A stretch of DNA of 64,000 nt from Malania oleifera (taxonomy: Eukaryota > Streptophyta > Magnoliopsida > Santalales > Ximeniaceae). Position numbers and translations under genes: made by a program. Position 1 is the first letter of the stretch, and the number at the start of each line of letters is the position of its first letter. The stretch lies in the NCBI RefSeq assembly GCF_029873635.1, contig NC_080428.1, forward strand, positions 67,513,601 through 67,577,600, in the 5' to 3' direction. This document shows positions 49,101-60,642 of this stretch, piece by piece. The notes beneath the pieces are model-generated. The model was not told the origin of the DNA. It made no database searches and was given only the letters and a program-made list of their open reading frames with translations.

Positions 49101-50172
49101 AGTGTAATGTCTTCATTGAATATAATGAATGAAAATATTTTGCTTGCCACAGTATTTTAGGCTTTGCCATATGATCCCCATTCTTAAATTTATTTAATAT
49201 TCTTGGATCTATATGGTTGCATTTTTCTGGTACTTGATTTATGCTTAAATAATAAACTAGGAAAATAATGCTTGCTTGAATTTTAAATTAAAGTTTCTTT
49301 TTCAGCAAACATAAACCCCCAGTATTTATTGAAAAATCGTAAGGGGATATATATATATATATATATATATTTTCATACATATATATATTTATATATATTT
49401 ACATATATAAAAGCAAGAATTGAACTTATATTGAAGATATTTTATGTCTTGCTTGTGTGTTGAAATGCTTTTATGGCTTGTGCTATTCTATATTAAAATC
49501 TTATGTCATGAAATCTTTTAAGGGTGTTATATTACATAACTGGTTCATTGATTGTTCATGAAATGCATATGAACTAGTTAGACCACTTTTATGCTCAAAC
49601 CTACATTTGCTATCATATGTCGTGCGTATTGAATTCAAATCTTTTACGAGTCTTATTATATGTTTAAATTGCCATGGTTTGTGGATAATCCTGGTTTGAT
49701 CATGTTTGTCATATGCTTTTTAATTTCTTAATGACCCGTTATGAAAATTGTTCTATGCTTAACTGCCATATATCTTTCACACAATTTTAAATTTTTATGC
49801 CCATAATTTGTACTAAAAAGGGGAGAGTTTTCTTTAAAAAAAAAATTCAAAAAAGGGGGAGTTCTCTTTGCTAAGTTTGTTTTAAATGATCAATTCTTTC
49901 TACTTAGCTTTGCCCTTTTGCTGATGACAAAAGGGGGAGAATATTTTTGAGCAAAATGTTTATGACCATAGCGTCAAATATCTTAAGGGGCGAAAACGTA
50001 GGGATAAATATCTGAGCATGTGCTTTAACGTTAAAATTGAATGCATAATCTTTTGAAATGTCTTTTTTCGTGAATATGTTTGAGCTTTAATGTTTATATT
50101 TTACTTTATGCATATTCTTAGGGGGAGCTTTTTAGGATGTACCCATTTTGCTTTGGTGTATTTGTCATCATC
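46114..50172 (+). other. Non-coding interior of the copia derivative with repeated polypurine motifs
   Basis: AT-rich, without coding capacity. GGGGGAG-type motifs recur at about 47347, 48227, 49008, 49818, 49852, 49930 and 50121 before the true polypurine tract. An (AT)n run lies near 49350-49372. Confidence 0.7.
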
Positions 50173-50186
50173 AAAAAGGGGGAGAT
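50173..50186 (+). promoter_or_regulatory. Polypurine tract of the copia derivative
   Basis: AAAAAGGGGGAGAT abuts the 3' LTR. Confidence 0.85.
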
Positions 50187-52450
50187 TATTGACTTTTTGA
50201 GTCCGATCCCTATTTTGATGCTGACAAAGCACAAGTATTTCATGTGTGCATTTAGTGTTTTTGAATAGGTTCATGATTCAACACACACATGAGGTAAAGG
50301 ACATGGAAGCTTGGAGGAACACAAAATCATATTTTTTCGGTGTATTCCATGAAGACAGAAGAACAAAAGGCGAAGACATTAATTTTAATTTGTATATGCA
50401 TTTAATTTTATATCTTTGGTCTATAATAATGCATGCATCTGCATGATGTGTTTGAATGCTCAGAATGACCGTAGATAGACTCTAGGGACCAGCACATCTC
50501 ACCAAAAACCTTTTCCTAAAAAGACTAAAATCATACAAAGTTTTTGGAATAACTTTAGGGTTAAAATTGGGGCAAAAACAAAGTTTACAAAAACTTCGGT
50601 CAACCGTCACCGGATTTTTTCGATGTTTTCAAAAGGACCTAGAAATGACCTTAGGACACTCACCCATACACTTATATATGTTAGTCATTTGAATAGGGTG
50701 TTTTTTGTCTGAAATAGGACCGAAATGCACAAAGTGTGCACACTTGGTCGACCGACCGTTCACGTTCAAAAGGCCCCGGTTGACCGAACCTGGACTAGGT
50801 CAATAGTTTGACCACAGTCCGATCGACCGAGCTCATGTAGTTCATTTGACCTCAATCGACCGAACCTCTTAGGGGGTTAACTTTTTGATTGCCTAGTCGA
50901 TTGAGCCCAAAATGTAATCCAACGCTCTGGTTGACTGAGGGTCCTCGGGAGATGCCCCAACTACCTGGTTGATTGAACTTCTCAGTTCAAAATATCCCAG
51001 TCGACCGAACCTCATATATATGAAAAATCGCCATCGGACATACATGTCCAGTCGACCGAATCGCCAATTCATTTTTGGCCCGGTCGACCGAACCTCAAGA
51101 ACTTCGGTCGACCAAACTTGACCTGGTCGACCGATGCTCTCGGGTTGGAATTATTTTTAAGGTTTAAAACGTCATTAAAACTTAATTAAACTTTTCCAAA
51201 TTACTGAGCGTGTCTTTCAACGGTCAGATTTGTTGAAAATCTATAAATACCCCCTCATATCTCCAGATTAGCAACTTTGATTAACTCTAAATTTCTCTCT
51301 AGTCCTTGGTTAATCAAAGTTCCCCCAAAATGCTTTTTATTGTTTAAAATCATTCTTTTGGGGCAAAATATTTTTAAAAAAATCTCTCCAACTCTTTTCC
51401 ACTTTTTCATTTCAAAATCACTCTTAAAGAGAGCTATTTATTTTTGGGGCATTTATTTTCACATGCATACTCTCACTTATGCTTTATTTTTGAAAATCTT
51501 CTTGAGAGCATAACTTTGGTTTCTCTCGGATTATTTCCTTGACAAATATATTTTGGGAGAAGTTATTCATTGCACAAATATCTTATTGAGCTTAACTCCT
51601 AGATTCTCCAAGTATTTCTAACTTGCATAAATCTTTGATTAGAGAACATAATACTCATTTTTCATATACATTCTATTTGTGCAAAAGTCATTGAAAGAGA
51701 AAAACCCTAGGTTCTCCTATAGTTTTATTGAAATATATTTTTGGAGAAAACTTTTTATTAGGGTTGAATGTAGTTAAGCACCCTTACTCCCCCGAGCATT
51801 ATTTCACATCATTGGAGTGTGTATTTGTATGAGCTTAGTGTACATCCATATTTATATTTAGAAGCTTCTTCATATGTACAAAAACGTTTTTAATGTAACG
51901 ATTGGGTTCAGCATGTTAATTGAACTGGGGAGTCTCGGCCAAGTAAATAAGACCGGTTCGGTTCAGCCCGGAATTGAACTAGGGAGTCTCAGTCTTGTAA
52001 GTGAGACTAGTTTGGCTCAGCCTAGTAATTAAGTTGGGGTTTTCCTCGCCCCGTAAGGAGAGGATGTAAAAGGTTTTTGCTCCGCCCGGTTAAGTGAGCA
52101 GGTATAGTGGAATCCTTGGGGGTAAGCCTAAGGCGGGGATGTAGGTTGGTTTGGCCAAACCTCGATAACAAATCTGGTGTCACTCTCTCTATCTTATTTA
52201 AATTCCTGCACTTTAATTTCAACATGTGTATGAATGATTGTTTAATGTCTTAATTATTCTCATGCACACATTTGATTTAAATAAGATACTGCAAACGTGT
52301 ATGTTTACTTTTAGTGTTAAAATCATTTTACACACGCGTGTATATGTTGAATGGGATATGATACATGGTGAATCGGTGAAATATTTAAATTAGCGAAAAA
52401 TGTTTTAAAACCCAATTCACCCCCCTCTTAGGATCACACCAATTCCAACA
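50187..52450 (+). repeat. 3' LTR of the copia derivative
   Basis: Starts TATTGAC, where the 5' LTR has TGTTGAC, so the terminal TG is mutated. The palindromic block is at about 50748-51140, the TATA box CTATAAATAC at 51241-51250, and it ends AATTCCAACA. Confidence 0.9.
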
Positions 52451-53080
52451 AAAACCATTGTTTTCAAATGCCTAATCTGTTTAGAAAATCATACACACAC
52501 ACACACACACACGGGTTCATATACTCAAATTAAACCAGTTCAAACTTAATGAAAAGCTAGTATAACTTATTCCCCTTACTTGTTTTTTTGAAAATGACTT
52601 AAAACGAACGGAAAAGCAAAACCCTAGCTTTCTAAAACTCGCCGAGGTCGGAGACCGACAAGCCGAAAGAAGAGAGACATGACCGGAGAGCAAGCACAGA
52701 CTCTGATTAGGGTTACGAGAGCAAGAGAAACCCAAAAGAAGACCAAATCCCAAAACCCTAGGTTTTTTTAGAGAAAGTGGAAATGATTTTTCTAAAAAAA
52801 AAAAAAAGTGAACTTCTATTTCTAGGTGAGCTGCCCCGTAGGAAACTGTCGACGGTTTTTCTATGCTTGATGAAACTGTCGATGGTTTAGCACTTAAATG
52901 CTCTCGATAGTTTGCCATGCAGGAAAACAGTCGATGGTTTTTCTAATTCCCACGAAACTGTCGACAGTTTGGTCCTGGCCAACCTCTTTATTGTTCCTCT
53001 TTCTTATTTTTCCTTTCCTTCATTTATTTCCCTTTTCTTTTATTTATTTTTCTTTTATTTTCCGAGTTCAGGTTACTATA

Positions 53081-53905
53081 GTTTTGAACTAACCTTCTTT
53101 GGTCAACCGAACCTTGTGTTGGACATTGTTCACCTACCCTGGTCGATCGAAGTATTAGTTATAATTCGCCATGGTCAACCGAACCAATTGAGTAGCCGAC
53201 CGACCTTTTTGCCTGATCGACCGAACCCATGAAGAGTTCAAATCGCCTCATGATTGGTTAACTGACTAGTTCATTGGTCAACCGAGCTTTGCCTAAAATT
53301 TTAGTTCTTTTGCTTTATTGGTCGACCGACCCTTGACCTTGGTCGACCAAACCTCTCCGGTTGGTAGGGTTTTTACCGTTGTTAATAAGGGTTAATTTTT
53401 AATTAAACATGGTTAAACTTTTTCTAAAATTCCCCTTGTATTCCCAATAGTCATAATTTATTGAAAAACTATATATACCCATTCATTTGGAGAGATTAGC
53501 AAATAATTAGTATATTTGATTAACAAAAATCCTCTGAAATTCTTTGAGATATTTTTTCATACTTTCATTCATACAAGCATATATTTTTACTCTTCCTCAT
53601 TCCTTCTTGCATAATCACTTCAGTAAGAGTGCTTTGAGTTCATCTTTCTACCATGTAAAGATATTGCAATTTGTAGATTGATAGAACCTTTATTCTTGAG
53701 GAATTACATACCGAGTTTTAAAGCTTACACTCTCATTGCATACTCTTACTTGAAATTGATTTTATTGAGAGTAAGCTAGAGTTTTTCCTTATTATTTAAT
53801 TAATAAATTTCTATTGGGAAGACTCTTGGGCTTGTGAGTCTTGCATTCTTGTTGCAAGATTCAAAAGCTTGTATTGTGCTTTTAGTGTATCATATCATGT
53901 TCAAT
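53081..53905 (+). repeat. Sire-like copia LTR fragment, right part
   Basis: Continues the fragment begun at 42172. It has GGTCAACCGAACC, GATCGACCGAACC and GGTCGACCGACC units at 53101-53350, a TATA box (CTATATATAC, 53469-53478) and leader sequence up to about 53905, where it meets the minus-strand LTR. The distal third of the LTR is missing. Confidence 0.6.
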
Positions 53906-55572
53906 TCAAGGGGCTGACCTCAACCAACACGCCTTAACAGGATGGCGCACCAAGCTTTCCTAATCAGGTCTAAGCCAATTCGGGACTATTCCACAAGGCT
54001 AGTCTCCCTCTTCAGGCCTGCGCCTGGAATACAACCAATGTGTATAAAACGTTTGTACACAAAAATTCGTTTCTTGACAAGTAGACGTGTGTACCAATAT
54101 AGCTCAATCAATATAACAAGCACGAAAGATATGTAAATATGCTCAATGCTCTAATGTGTGCTAAACACTCAATCACGTATATATTTTCAGTCCAGATCTA
54201 GAGTTTTTATCCAAGCAAGATTTGAAACACACTATATGAATAACTCAAAATTAGATCAAGGTTCCAAATATGCTGAGCAAGTTCAATCAAACAAACTTAA
54301 TAAAATATTCTAATATACAAAGCACAATGGAGTTGTTTGAAGCACAAGCTTTTTGAAAAGGATTTTTGCACACCAAAATTTAGGTTTAGGTATCTTGTAA
54401 TAACAATGTAAGAACCACAACCCTTACAGTCTTTCCACACTAGATTTATCAAATGAAATCTGTGGAAGAATTTTAATGCTAAACTCTCAAAGAAAATCAA
54501 ACAAGCAATAATACAAATGAGAGTTCTAGCTAGAGAGATTAAGCACAATAGCCTTAGAGATACTCACAATGCTTAAAGAGATCAAGAGTGATGAGCATAT
54601 GAGTGTTTTAAAGAGTACTTGGCTAATATAGGGTTTTGGATGTTGAGAGAATTTTGTCCTAATCAAGTTTGCTAATCCTTACTAATTATGACAAATGAAT
54701 GGGTATATATAGGCAAGGAGAAATTTTTGACCGTTGGGGACACAATGGGCATAATTAAAAATTTTTAAAAAGCCATTAAGAATATTAACCCATTTTAGCC
54801 CATCTAAAAATTCGGTAAAAAATTTTTTAACTCGCGAGGTTCGGGTGCCCAAACAGACAGAGTCAAAAATTAAACTTTTAATGGTTCGGGTGACTGAAGA
54901 GTGAGTCGGTCGGCCGAAACAAAGTCAGTAGCATTTGTTCGATAGTTTAGGTGCCCGACTCATAGTTCGATTAACCGAACTAAGCACTTCGGTCGCTCGA
55001 GCCCAATTTGAACGCAGTTATTTGGTTGCCTAGGTAGTTGAAAAGTGTTCCGACATAAGTTCGGGTGCCTGGTAAAGACACGTTCAAATCTATTTCGGGT
55101 GCCCGAACACTTAAGTCAACATGTTGACTAGTTTGGTCGCTCGAGCCATTTTACACAGCCTGGGTTCGGTCGCCCAAACCCTCTCAACATTTTCCAATAA
55201 GTTCATTTTAGCCTTAATTTGATTACCCTTATATGATAATTAATGTTGGGGACTTGTGTACTTAGTGTAGGTACCTAAAGTCCAACTACGGTCGATTTGA
55301 GCATACCTACCTACCATGCATGATGCAAATTATTATAAGTCATAGGAGTGCACAATCCATATAAAATTTACAACCTAGAATGAAGAAAAATAATGAATAC
55401 AAAATACAACACATAATTCTTCCTTCTTCGGTACGAACACGGCACGCCATCATGATATGTCTTTTAGTCCGAATACACGTGCACAGTGAACCTACATGCA
55501 AGTCTTAGTACAACCATTAGTATCAAGAGTATTTGTCATAATCAAAACTGAGTATGACCTATCAGGTCAACA
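53906..55572 (-). repeat. 3' LTR of a minus-strand Sire-like copia element
   Basis: On the minus strand it starts TGTTGACCTGATAGGTC at 55572, immediately after a polypurine tract. A block of TTCGGTCGCCCGAAC-like units lies at 54833-55195, a TATA box (CTATATATAC) at 54703-54712, then a long leader. The 3' end near 53906 is approximate, as no clear terminal CA or target duplication was found. Confidence 0.7.
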
Positions 55573-55586
55573 ATCTCCCCCTTTTT
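55573..55586 (-). promoter_or_regulatory. Polypurine tract of the minus-strand Sire-like element
   Basis: AAAAAGGGGGAGAT on the minus strand, identical to the tract before the LTR at 50187. Confidence 0.85.
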
Positions 55587-56840
55587 GATGATGACAAATA
55601 CTTTATGCAAAAGTGGGTATAGCCAAGAAAGGCTCCTCCTGACTTTATGCATAAAGATAATTAAAGAAATAGGTAATAAAAGATTAAGCATAATTAAGCA
55701 TCATTTTACCCACTTTTGCCTCTTCTTTCCCTTTTGGCAACAACAAAAAGGGTTAAGTAATAAAGCGCGAAGGCAAAGAATGTCATTTAGATACAGACGG
55801 TATGTTGGGAGTATTTAAAAATTCGGCAGCATACCATTTGAAAAGAGACCGTTCCCAATCATAATCTTGTACCTAAGTGACCTGTTTGGAGTTTTCATAA
55901 ACAATATATAGCATCTTTCAATTAATGTACCCAAATAGAATGTGCAGTAAGGAAGTAAGAGTGACACAGCACATTAAGAATCTTAATGTTCTATACTCTC
56001 CTAATGGATGATTATGTAAGGATGAAGATTAAATTTTCATTTGGATTTCACTCATCCTTTTAAAAATATTTTTATGTAAATTTTATCAAAATCATCTTTG
56101 GTTGCCAAAACAAACATGGATTCCTACAAGGCATAGCATAATGAAAATGTGTCGGCCTGATACCAAGTGTTATACTTATGTGGTAGTGAGGCTACCAACT
56201 ATTAACATACCAATTGTTAGGCTACCAATTTTTGTAAAGGCATGTTGTTTTGAAATGAGCATGAGATCAAATAAGGATTTTGCTACAGCATGCATATAGA
56301 TATCACCTAGTTAATGTACTTTCCTAAAGATATACAAATGAAGGCACAATACATTTTTATTTCTTAGGGTCTAATGATCTTAATGTTAAGAGACTCCTCC
56401 TAAGAATATGCATTTCCTTTATAAATCGACTTGAGTAAGGTTCAAATGTTATTTTAGAAACAGGACTCAAGTTTTAAAAAAAGTAGCATTTAGAAATTGA
56501 TATAGAGTTATGTGCAATAATTTTCAAAAAGAAAAAAAAATTTGGCCTCATTTTGTTTGAAAATATGATCAATCCATAAGAACCTACCAATATTTAAGCC
56601 CTTTAAATATATACGCACAACCAGCTCCAAGGAATTTAAAATTTCAAAGCAAATGAGCTAAGCGTAAACATTTAAAATCTAAAATCAAATTTCATTTGCA
56701 CACACGATATTCAATCATTTTAGCCTTTTGGGCAAATGTCTACAGAAAACTCGGCAGCATGTCGGTTGTAAATAGGACATTTCCCAAAATTAACCTGCAC
56801 AAAAATGATTCTCAAGCAGCAGAATCTCAAGAGTTTAAGG
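55587..56840 (-). other. Non-coding 3' interior of the minus-strand Sire-like element
   Basis: AT-rich, without convincing open frames, and with further purine-rich motifs on the minus strand (near 55725-55750). It is interrupted at 56840 by the plus-strand copia. Confidence 0.55.
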
Positions 56841-58522
56841 TGTTGGCCTACTAAGGCTTACAATTCTTATTTTGATGATAACAAATCAATGATATGTTTA
56901 ATATGTTTCAAGTAAATTTTTTTCAGGAAAGTGACAAAGCCCAAGTGCATAAAGAAGCCTATGGATTACAAAGAATTCTTGAAGAACACAAGTATAGTTT
57001 ATGAATTACAAAGAATCCTTAAAGAACACAAAGAAAAGCTTATGAATTACAAAAAGCATGAGGAATAAAATTATACTGGTGAAAAGCTCAAATAAAAGAT
57101 TGAAATAACAAAGATGATGGAAGAACAAGATTGAAGATTAAAGAATTATATTTTAGGATGTTCTTAATGTAAGTACTTCAAAGGTTAAACTCAAATATAA
57201 AGTGGTTTGAAGCTCATAGAAAATCAAAAATATTTTTTAAACATATATACTCTAAAAAGTATTTTTTTTTTTTTTTTAATAAATGAAAAGGACTTAAGAA
57301 GGGAAGATTTTTTAAACCATGTTTTTAAACATATTTATTTCAAAATATTTGGAAATGAATTTTAGGAATCTTTGGGAGTAATGGATGACTTCTAAAAATA
57401 TCTATAAATAGTCAAAAGCTTCAAAGGTTTAAAATAATGATCATAGAGGCAATATTGAAAGGTTTTGAAATTAAGCAATTCTTAAAAGTTTCAAATCCAG
57501 AAATCTTCAAAAGTTTCAGATCCAGAAATCTTCAAAGTTTCAGATCCAGCAATCTTCAAAGTTTAAGATCAAGCAACCTTCAAGATTTTTAGATCTAACT
57601 ACTTTTCAAAGGTTTTTAGATCAAGTGATTTTCAAATATTCAAATTTCTCAAAGGATCTAAAATTTTCTTGTGCTTAAACTTTCTGATCTGATATTGATT
57701 TATGTTTTTGAAGCAAAGCTTTAAAAAATCAGAATCTTTCATTTTCTTTAAAAAATCATTTGGTAATTCATACTAAGCGTTGAGCTTCAAATTTCTTATA
57801 TTTGAATTACTTTGGAGTATAAGTGAGCTGATCATTGTACTAATCTACTCTATTGTGAGAGTTCTCTTTTGTATACAAATTTTTTTATCATCATTTTTAA
57901 ACAATTCAGAGTTGTTGAATCGTTTGACCAAACAAGGGGTTATTGTTTGGAGAGGCGGGTTCTAGCCTAACAGAAGGAGTGGTTGTAAATTGGTATTGTT
58001 CCACCAGGTAACGGAACTGATATAGTGGAATCCTTTGGTTTTTTGCCCAAGGTGAGGACGTAGGTTGTGTTGAAGCCGAACCTCGTAAAAATTTTGTGTC
58101 TTTCTCTCTGCTTTACTTTATATTATTTACTTGCTATTGTGGTATGATTTAAATGTGCAGGTTGCAGATTCTTAAGTGAGAAAGAAACAAAGGTACTTGA
58201 TATTTAGAAAGTATGTTTTGATTAATCATTTGCGGAAACCCAAAAAGGGAGTACATTGGTTAATCTGCGGAAATCTTGATCAAGTAAAGTGCGTACTAAA
58301 AGTTTACAGAAAAATCAACTAAAGCTCTAATATTTTTGGTTGAGTGATTGAATTACGTTGATTTCATTAATTGACTTGTGAATTTAAATTTCAGTATTTT
58401 TAAGTGTAGTTATCGTTTATATATCTTGTTTTCTGGGAAATTAAAATCAATAGCTTAAAAATCATTAAAATTTAAAAAGAATCCAATTCACCCCCCCTCT
58501 TGGGAAACTATTCCTCATTTCA
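56841..58522 (+). repeat. 5' LTR of the Sire-like copia
   Basis: Starts TGTTGGCCTACTAAGGC and ends CCTCATTTCA. TATA box TCTATAAATAG near 57403, tandem units of about 26 bp at 57478-57640 in the leader, a GGACGTAGG motif near 58057 and the AATTCACCCCC..CTTGGGA tail at 58489. Confidence 0.85.
57478..57640 (+). repeat. Tandem repeat of about 26 bp in the LTR leader
   Basis: Units of the form AATCTTCAAAGTTTCAGATCCAG recur about six times with drift, downstream of the TATA box. Confidence 0.75.
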
Positions 58523-58536
58523 ATTGGTATCAGAGT
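58523..58536 (+). promoter_or_regulatory. Primer-binding site of the Sire-like copia
   Basis: ATTGGTATCAGAGT follows the LTR; its last base differs from the usual C. Confidence 0.85.
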
Positions 58537-58578
58537 CTAGTTATAGAAATTCTTAACAAGAAATTATAAAAAGATCTA

Positions 58579-60339
58579 ATGGCAAACATTGGAGTAGCAC
58601 CCTTTAGTGAAGGACAATCCTCAACCCGTCCACCAATCTTTTGTGGACACAATTACACTTTTTGGAAAAAGAGAATGGAAATATATCTCCAACACATGGA
58701 TTGGAAAGCTTAGGAAGTTGTTATAGATGGAAATCTTATTCCCACTAAGTTAGTTGATGGAAAACACATTCCAAAAGAAAAGAAAGACATGACAGACTTA
58801 GACTATAAACTGCTTCAAATAAATGTAAGTGCTATAAATGCGTTATATTGTGCATTAGATGCTAATGAGTTTAATCGAGTCATGACTTGCAAAACAGCTA
58901 AGGAAATTTGGGATAAGTTAGAAGTAACTTATGAAGGAATCATCGATGTTAGAGACAATAGGATAGATATGCTAACAAGTGAATACGAAGCCTTCAAAAT
59001 GAATTCTGAAGAAACAATATCAAGCATGTACACCAGATTTACCCACATAATAAACTCTTTAAGTGCCTTAGGAAAAACCTATACTACATATGAAATGATT
59101 AGGAAAATTCTAAGAGGTCTACCCTCTATTTGGGAACCAAAGGCCACAGCTATCACGAAAGGTAGAAACCTTAAGACTACGTCTTTGGATGAACTTATAG
59201 GTTCACTTCTTACATATGAAATGGCATTGAAAGAAAGAAACCCCGAACCAAAGCATAAAAAATTCATAGCTCTAAAGGCATCTAGCCATAGCTCTAGTGA
59301 AGAAGAAAGCGAAACAAGTGACCTAGATCAAGATGAATTGGCATTCATTACTAAGAGACTAGGAAAATTCTATAGAAGAAATAAAAGGTTTCCTAGAAAA
59401 TTCTACAAAAAGAAAACTGAAAAAGAAGATACAAGTAGGAAAGAAAATAAAGGTAAGAATGAATTACCAATTTGTTATCACTGCAAAAAGTCAGGACATA
59501 TTAAATCAAAGTGTCCATTGTTCAAGAAGGACAAGAAGAAAAAGAAGGAAGCAATGAAAGCTACTTGGGACGATTCAAGCTCCAGCGAAACTGAAACTGA
59601 ATCAAGTGAACAATAGATGACAAATATATGCTTCATGACAAATGATGAAAAGGTAAATTCTTATTACTCTTCAACAGAATCTCAAAATGTGTCTTGTGAT
59701 GAGTCATGTGACAGTTTGCCTTCTTACAAGGAATTACAAACTGAATTATTTTCATTACATAAAAGATTTATAAAAGTGTCTAAAAAAAATATAACTTTGA
59801 AAGATCAGAATCAAGAACTAGTAAAGCAACTAGAATCATTCAAAGTTATTGAAGAAGAAAGAAATACTTATATTAAGAAGCTGGAAGAAGAAATAAAACA
59901 AGAATTAGATAAAACTCATATAGATGGTTTGAATAAGAAAGATTTAGAAATAAATGAACTCAAAAAGATAGTTAAGGATAAGGAAAAGATTATCTATAAC
60001 TTTACTAAAGGTAAAGAGAACTTTGAAAAGATGATTAGACAGCAAAGGCTTCATGGAAACAAAGAAGGAATAGACTACAGTGATAAAACAAATAAAAAGA
60101 ATAAAAAGTTATACATGGGATACTTTAATAAGGAAGCTAGGTTTTATGCTAGCACTTCATCAAATAACAAACATGAACACACCACTTGCTATATGTGGAA
60201 GACTAAAAGTCATATAATGTTTAATTGCCCATTAAAGAAAAAATATGTTAAAGTCCAAAGAGAATGGAAAACAAATAATGGAACTAACAGTAAAACAATG
60301 AAAGTCAAAAGAATTTGGGTTCCAAAAACTAATACATAG
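58579..60339 (+). pseudogene. Sire-like copia gag with coiled-coil extension, two in-frame stops
   Basis: ATG at 58579 opens MANIGVAPFSEGQSSTRPPI and FWKKRMEIYLQHMDWKA. A TAG at 58711 replaces a codon that is usually Trp. From 58789 the frame is open through the capsid core (AKEIWDKLEVTYEG, YEMIRKILRGLP), a Glu/Ser-rich stretch, the CCHC zinc knuckle CYHCKKSGHIKSKC at about 59474-59515 and a Lys-rich tail. A single TAG at 59614 then separates it, in the same frame, from 240 more codons (59617-60339) that form a long coiled coil (LQTELFSLHKRFIKVSKKN and following) and a degraded second knuckle (CYMWKTKSHIMFNC). Long gag with coiled coil is usual in Sire/Maximus elements. The two stops are likely lesions, though the second could in principle be a read-through signal. 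Confidence 0.87.
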
Positions 60340-60642
60340 TGTCCCTCATTATAGGTTTGCCTTAGGACAACAACGACAACGGACAAATGATACTTGGATA
60401 GTAGATGCTCAAGACATATGACCGGTGACAAGAACAAGTTCACTATCTTAAAACAAAAAATGGGGGATACGTCACCTTCGGCGACAATGCCAAAGGTAAA
60501 ATTGTCGGTATAGGTAAAATTGGTAAAGAACCTTCACTCACTATAGATAATGTGTTGTTAGTAGAAGGACTAAAACATAATCTTTTAAGTATCAGTCAAT
60601 TAAGTGATAAAGGGTTCGAAGTAATGTTCATGAAAGAAAAAT
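60340..60642 (+). pseudogene. copia protease region, frameshifted
   Basis: Mixed frames give DTWIVDAQDI-like remains of the protease active site near 60390-60410, then GGYVTFGDNAKGKIVGIGKI and LKHNLLSISQLSDKGFEV (about 60460-60625), which are conserved between protease and integrase in copia pol. Confidence 0.8.

Larger units (their letters stand above)
43805..52455 (+). mobile_element. 8.64-kb Sire-like copia derivative without gag-pol (LARD-like), target duplication AAAAC
   Basis: The element spans 43810-52450, flanked by AAAAC (43805-43809, 52451-52455). LTRs are about 2,290 and 2,264 bp. A methionine-tRNA primer-binding site follows the first LTR and AAAAAGGGGGAGAT precedes the second. 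The 4.1-kb interior has no gag, protease, integrase or RT motif in any frame I could read, and the only open frame above 60 codons (48216) is not protein-like. Such elements depend on enzymes from a relative. The first roughly 190 bp of the LTRs differ at 12 positions, mostly C/T changes. It sits inside the gypsy solo LTR, and so is younger than it. Confidence 0.88.
42661..53080 (-). mobile_element. Gypsy solo LTR (distantly related to the chromovirus LTR), split by the copia-like element
   Basis: The left part (42661-43809) starts TGTAACGCCCCAGAACCCGC and includes GGGGTGAGACACTTCTCAGTAAG, matching the chromovirus LTR (GGGGTGAGACAC.TCTTAGTAAG near 27610). The right part (52456 to about 53075) carries AAACTGTCGACAGTTT-like palindromes. 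Together about 1.75 kb, close to the chromovirus LTR length. The exact right end is uncertain (53069-53080) and I could not confirm a target duplication. Confidence 0.65.

Noticed and set aside
52846-52970. AAACTGTCGACAGTTT-type palindromes considered as a terminator or replication origin
   Set aside because: They lie in the U3-equivalent part of a gypsy solo LTR and fit the promoter-block pattern better.
2148-58536. TTGGTATCAGAGC motifs considered as parts of tRNA genes
   Set aside because: Each lies directly inside an LTR and matches only the tRNA 3' end complement; no tRNA cloverleaf or other RNA gene was recognised in the window.
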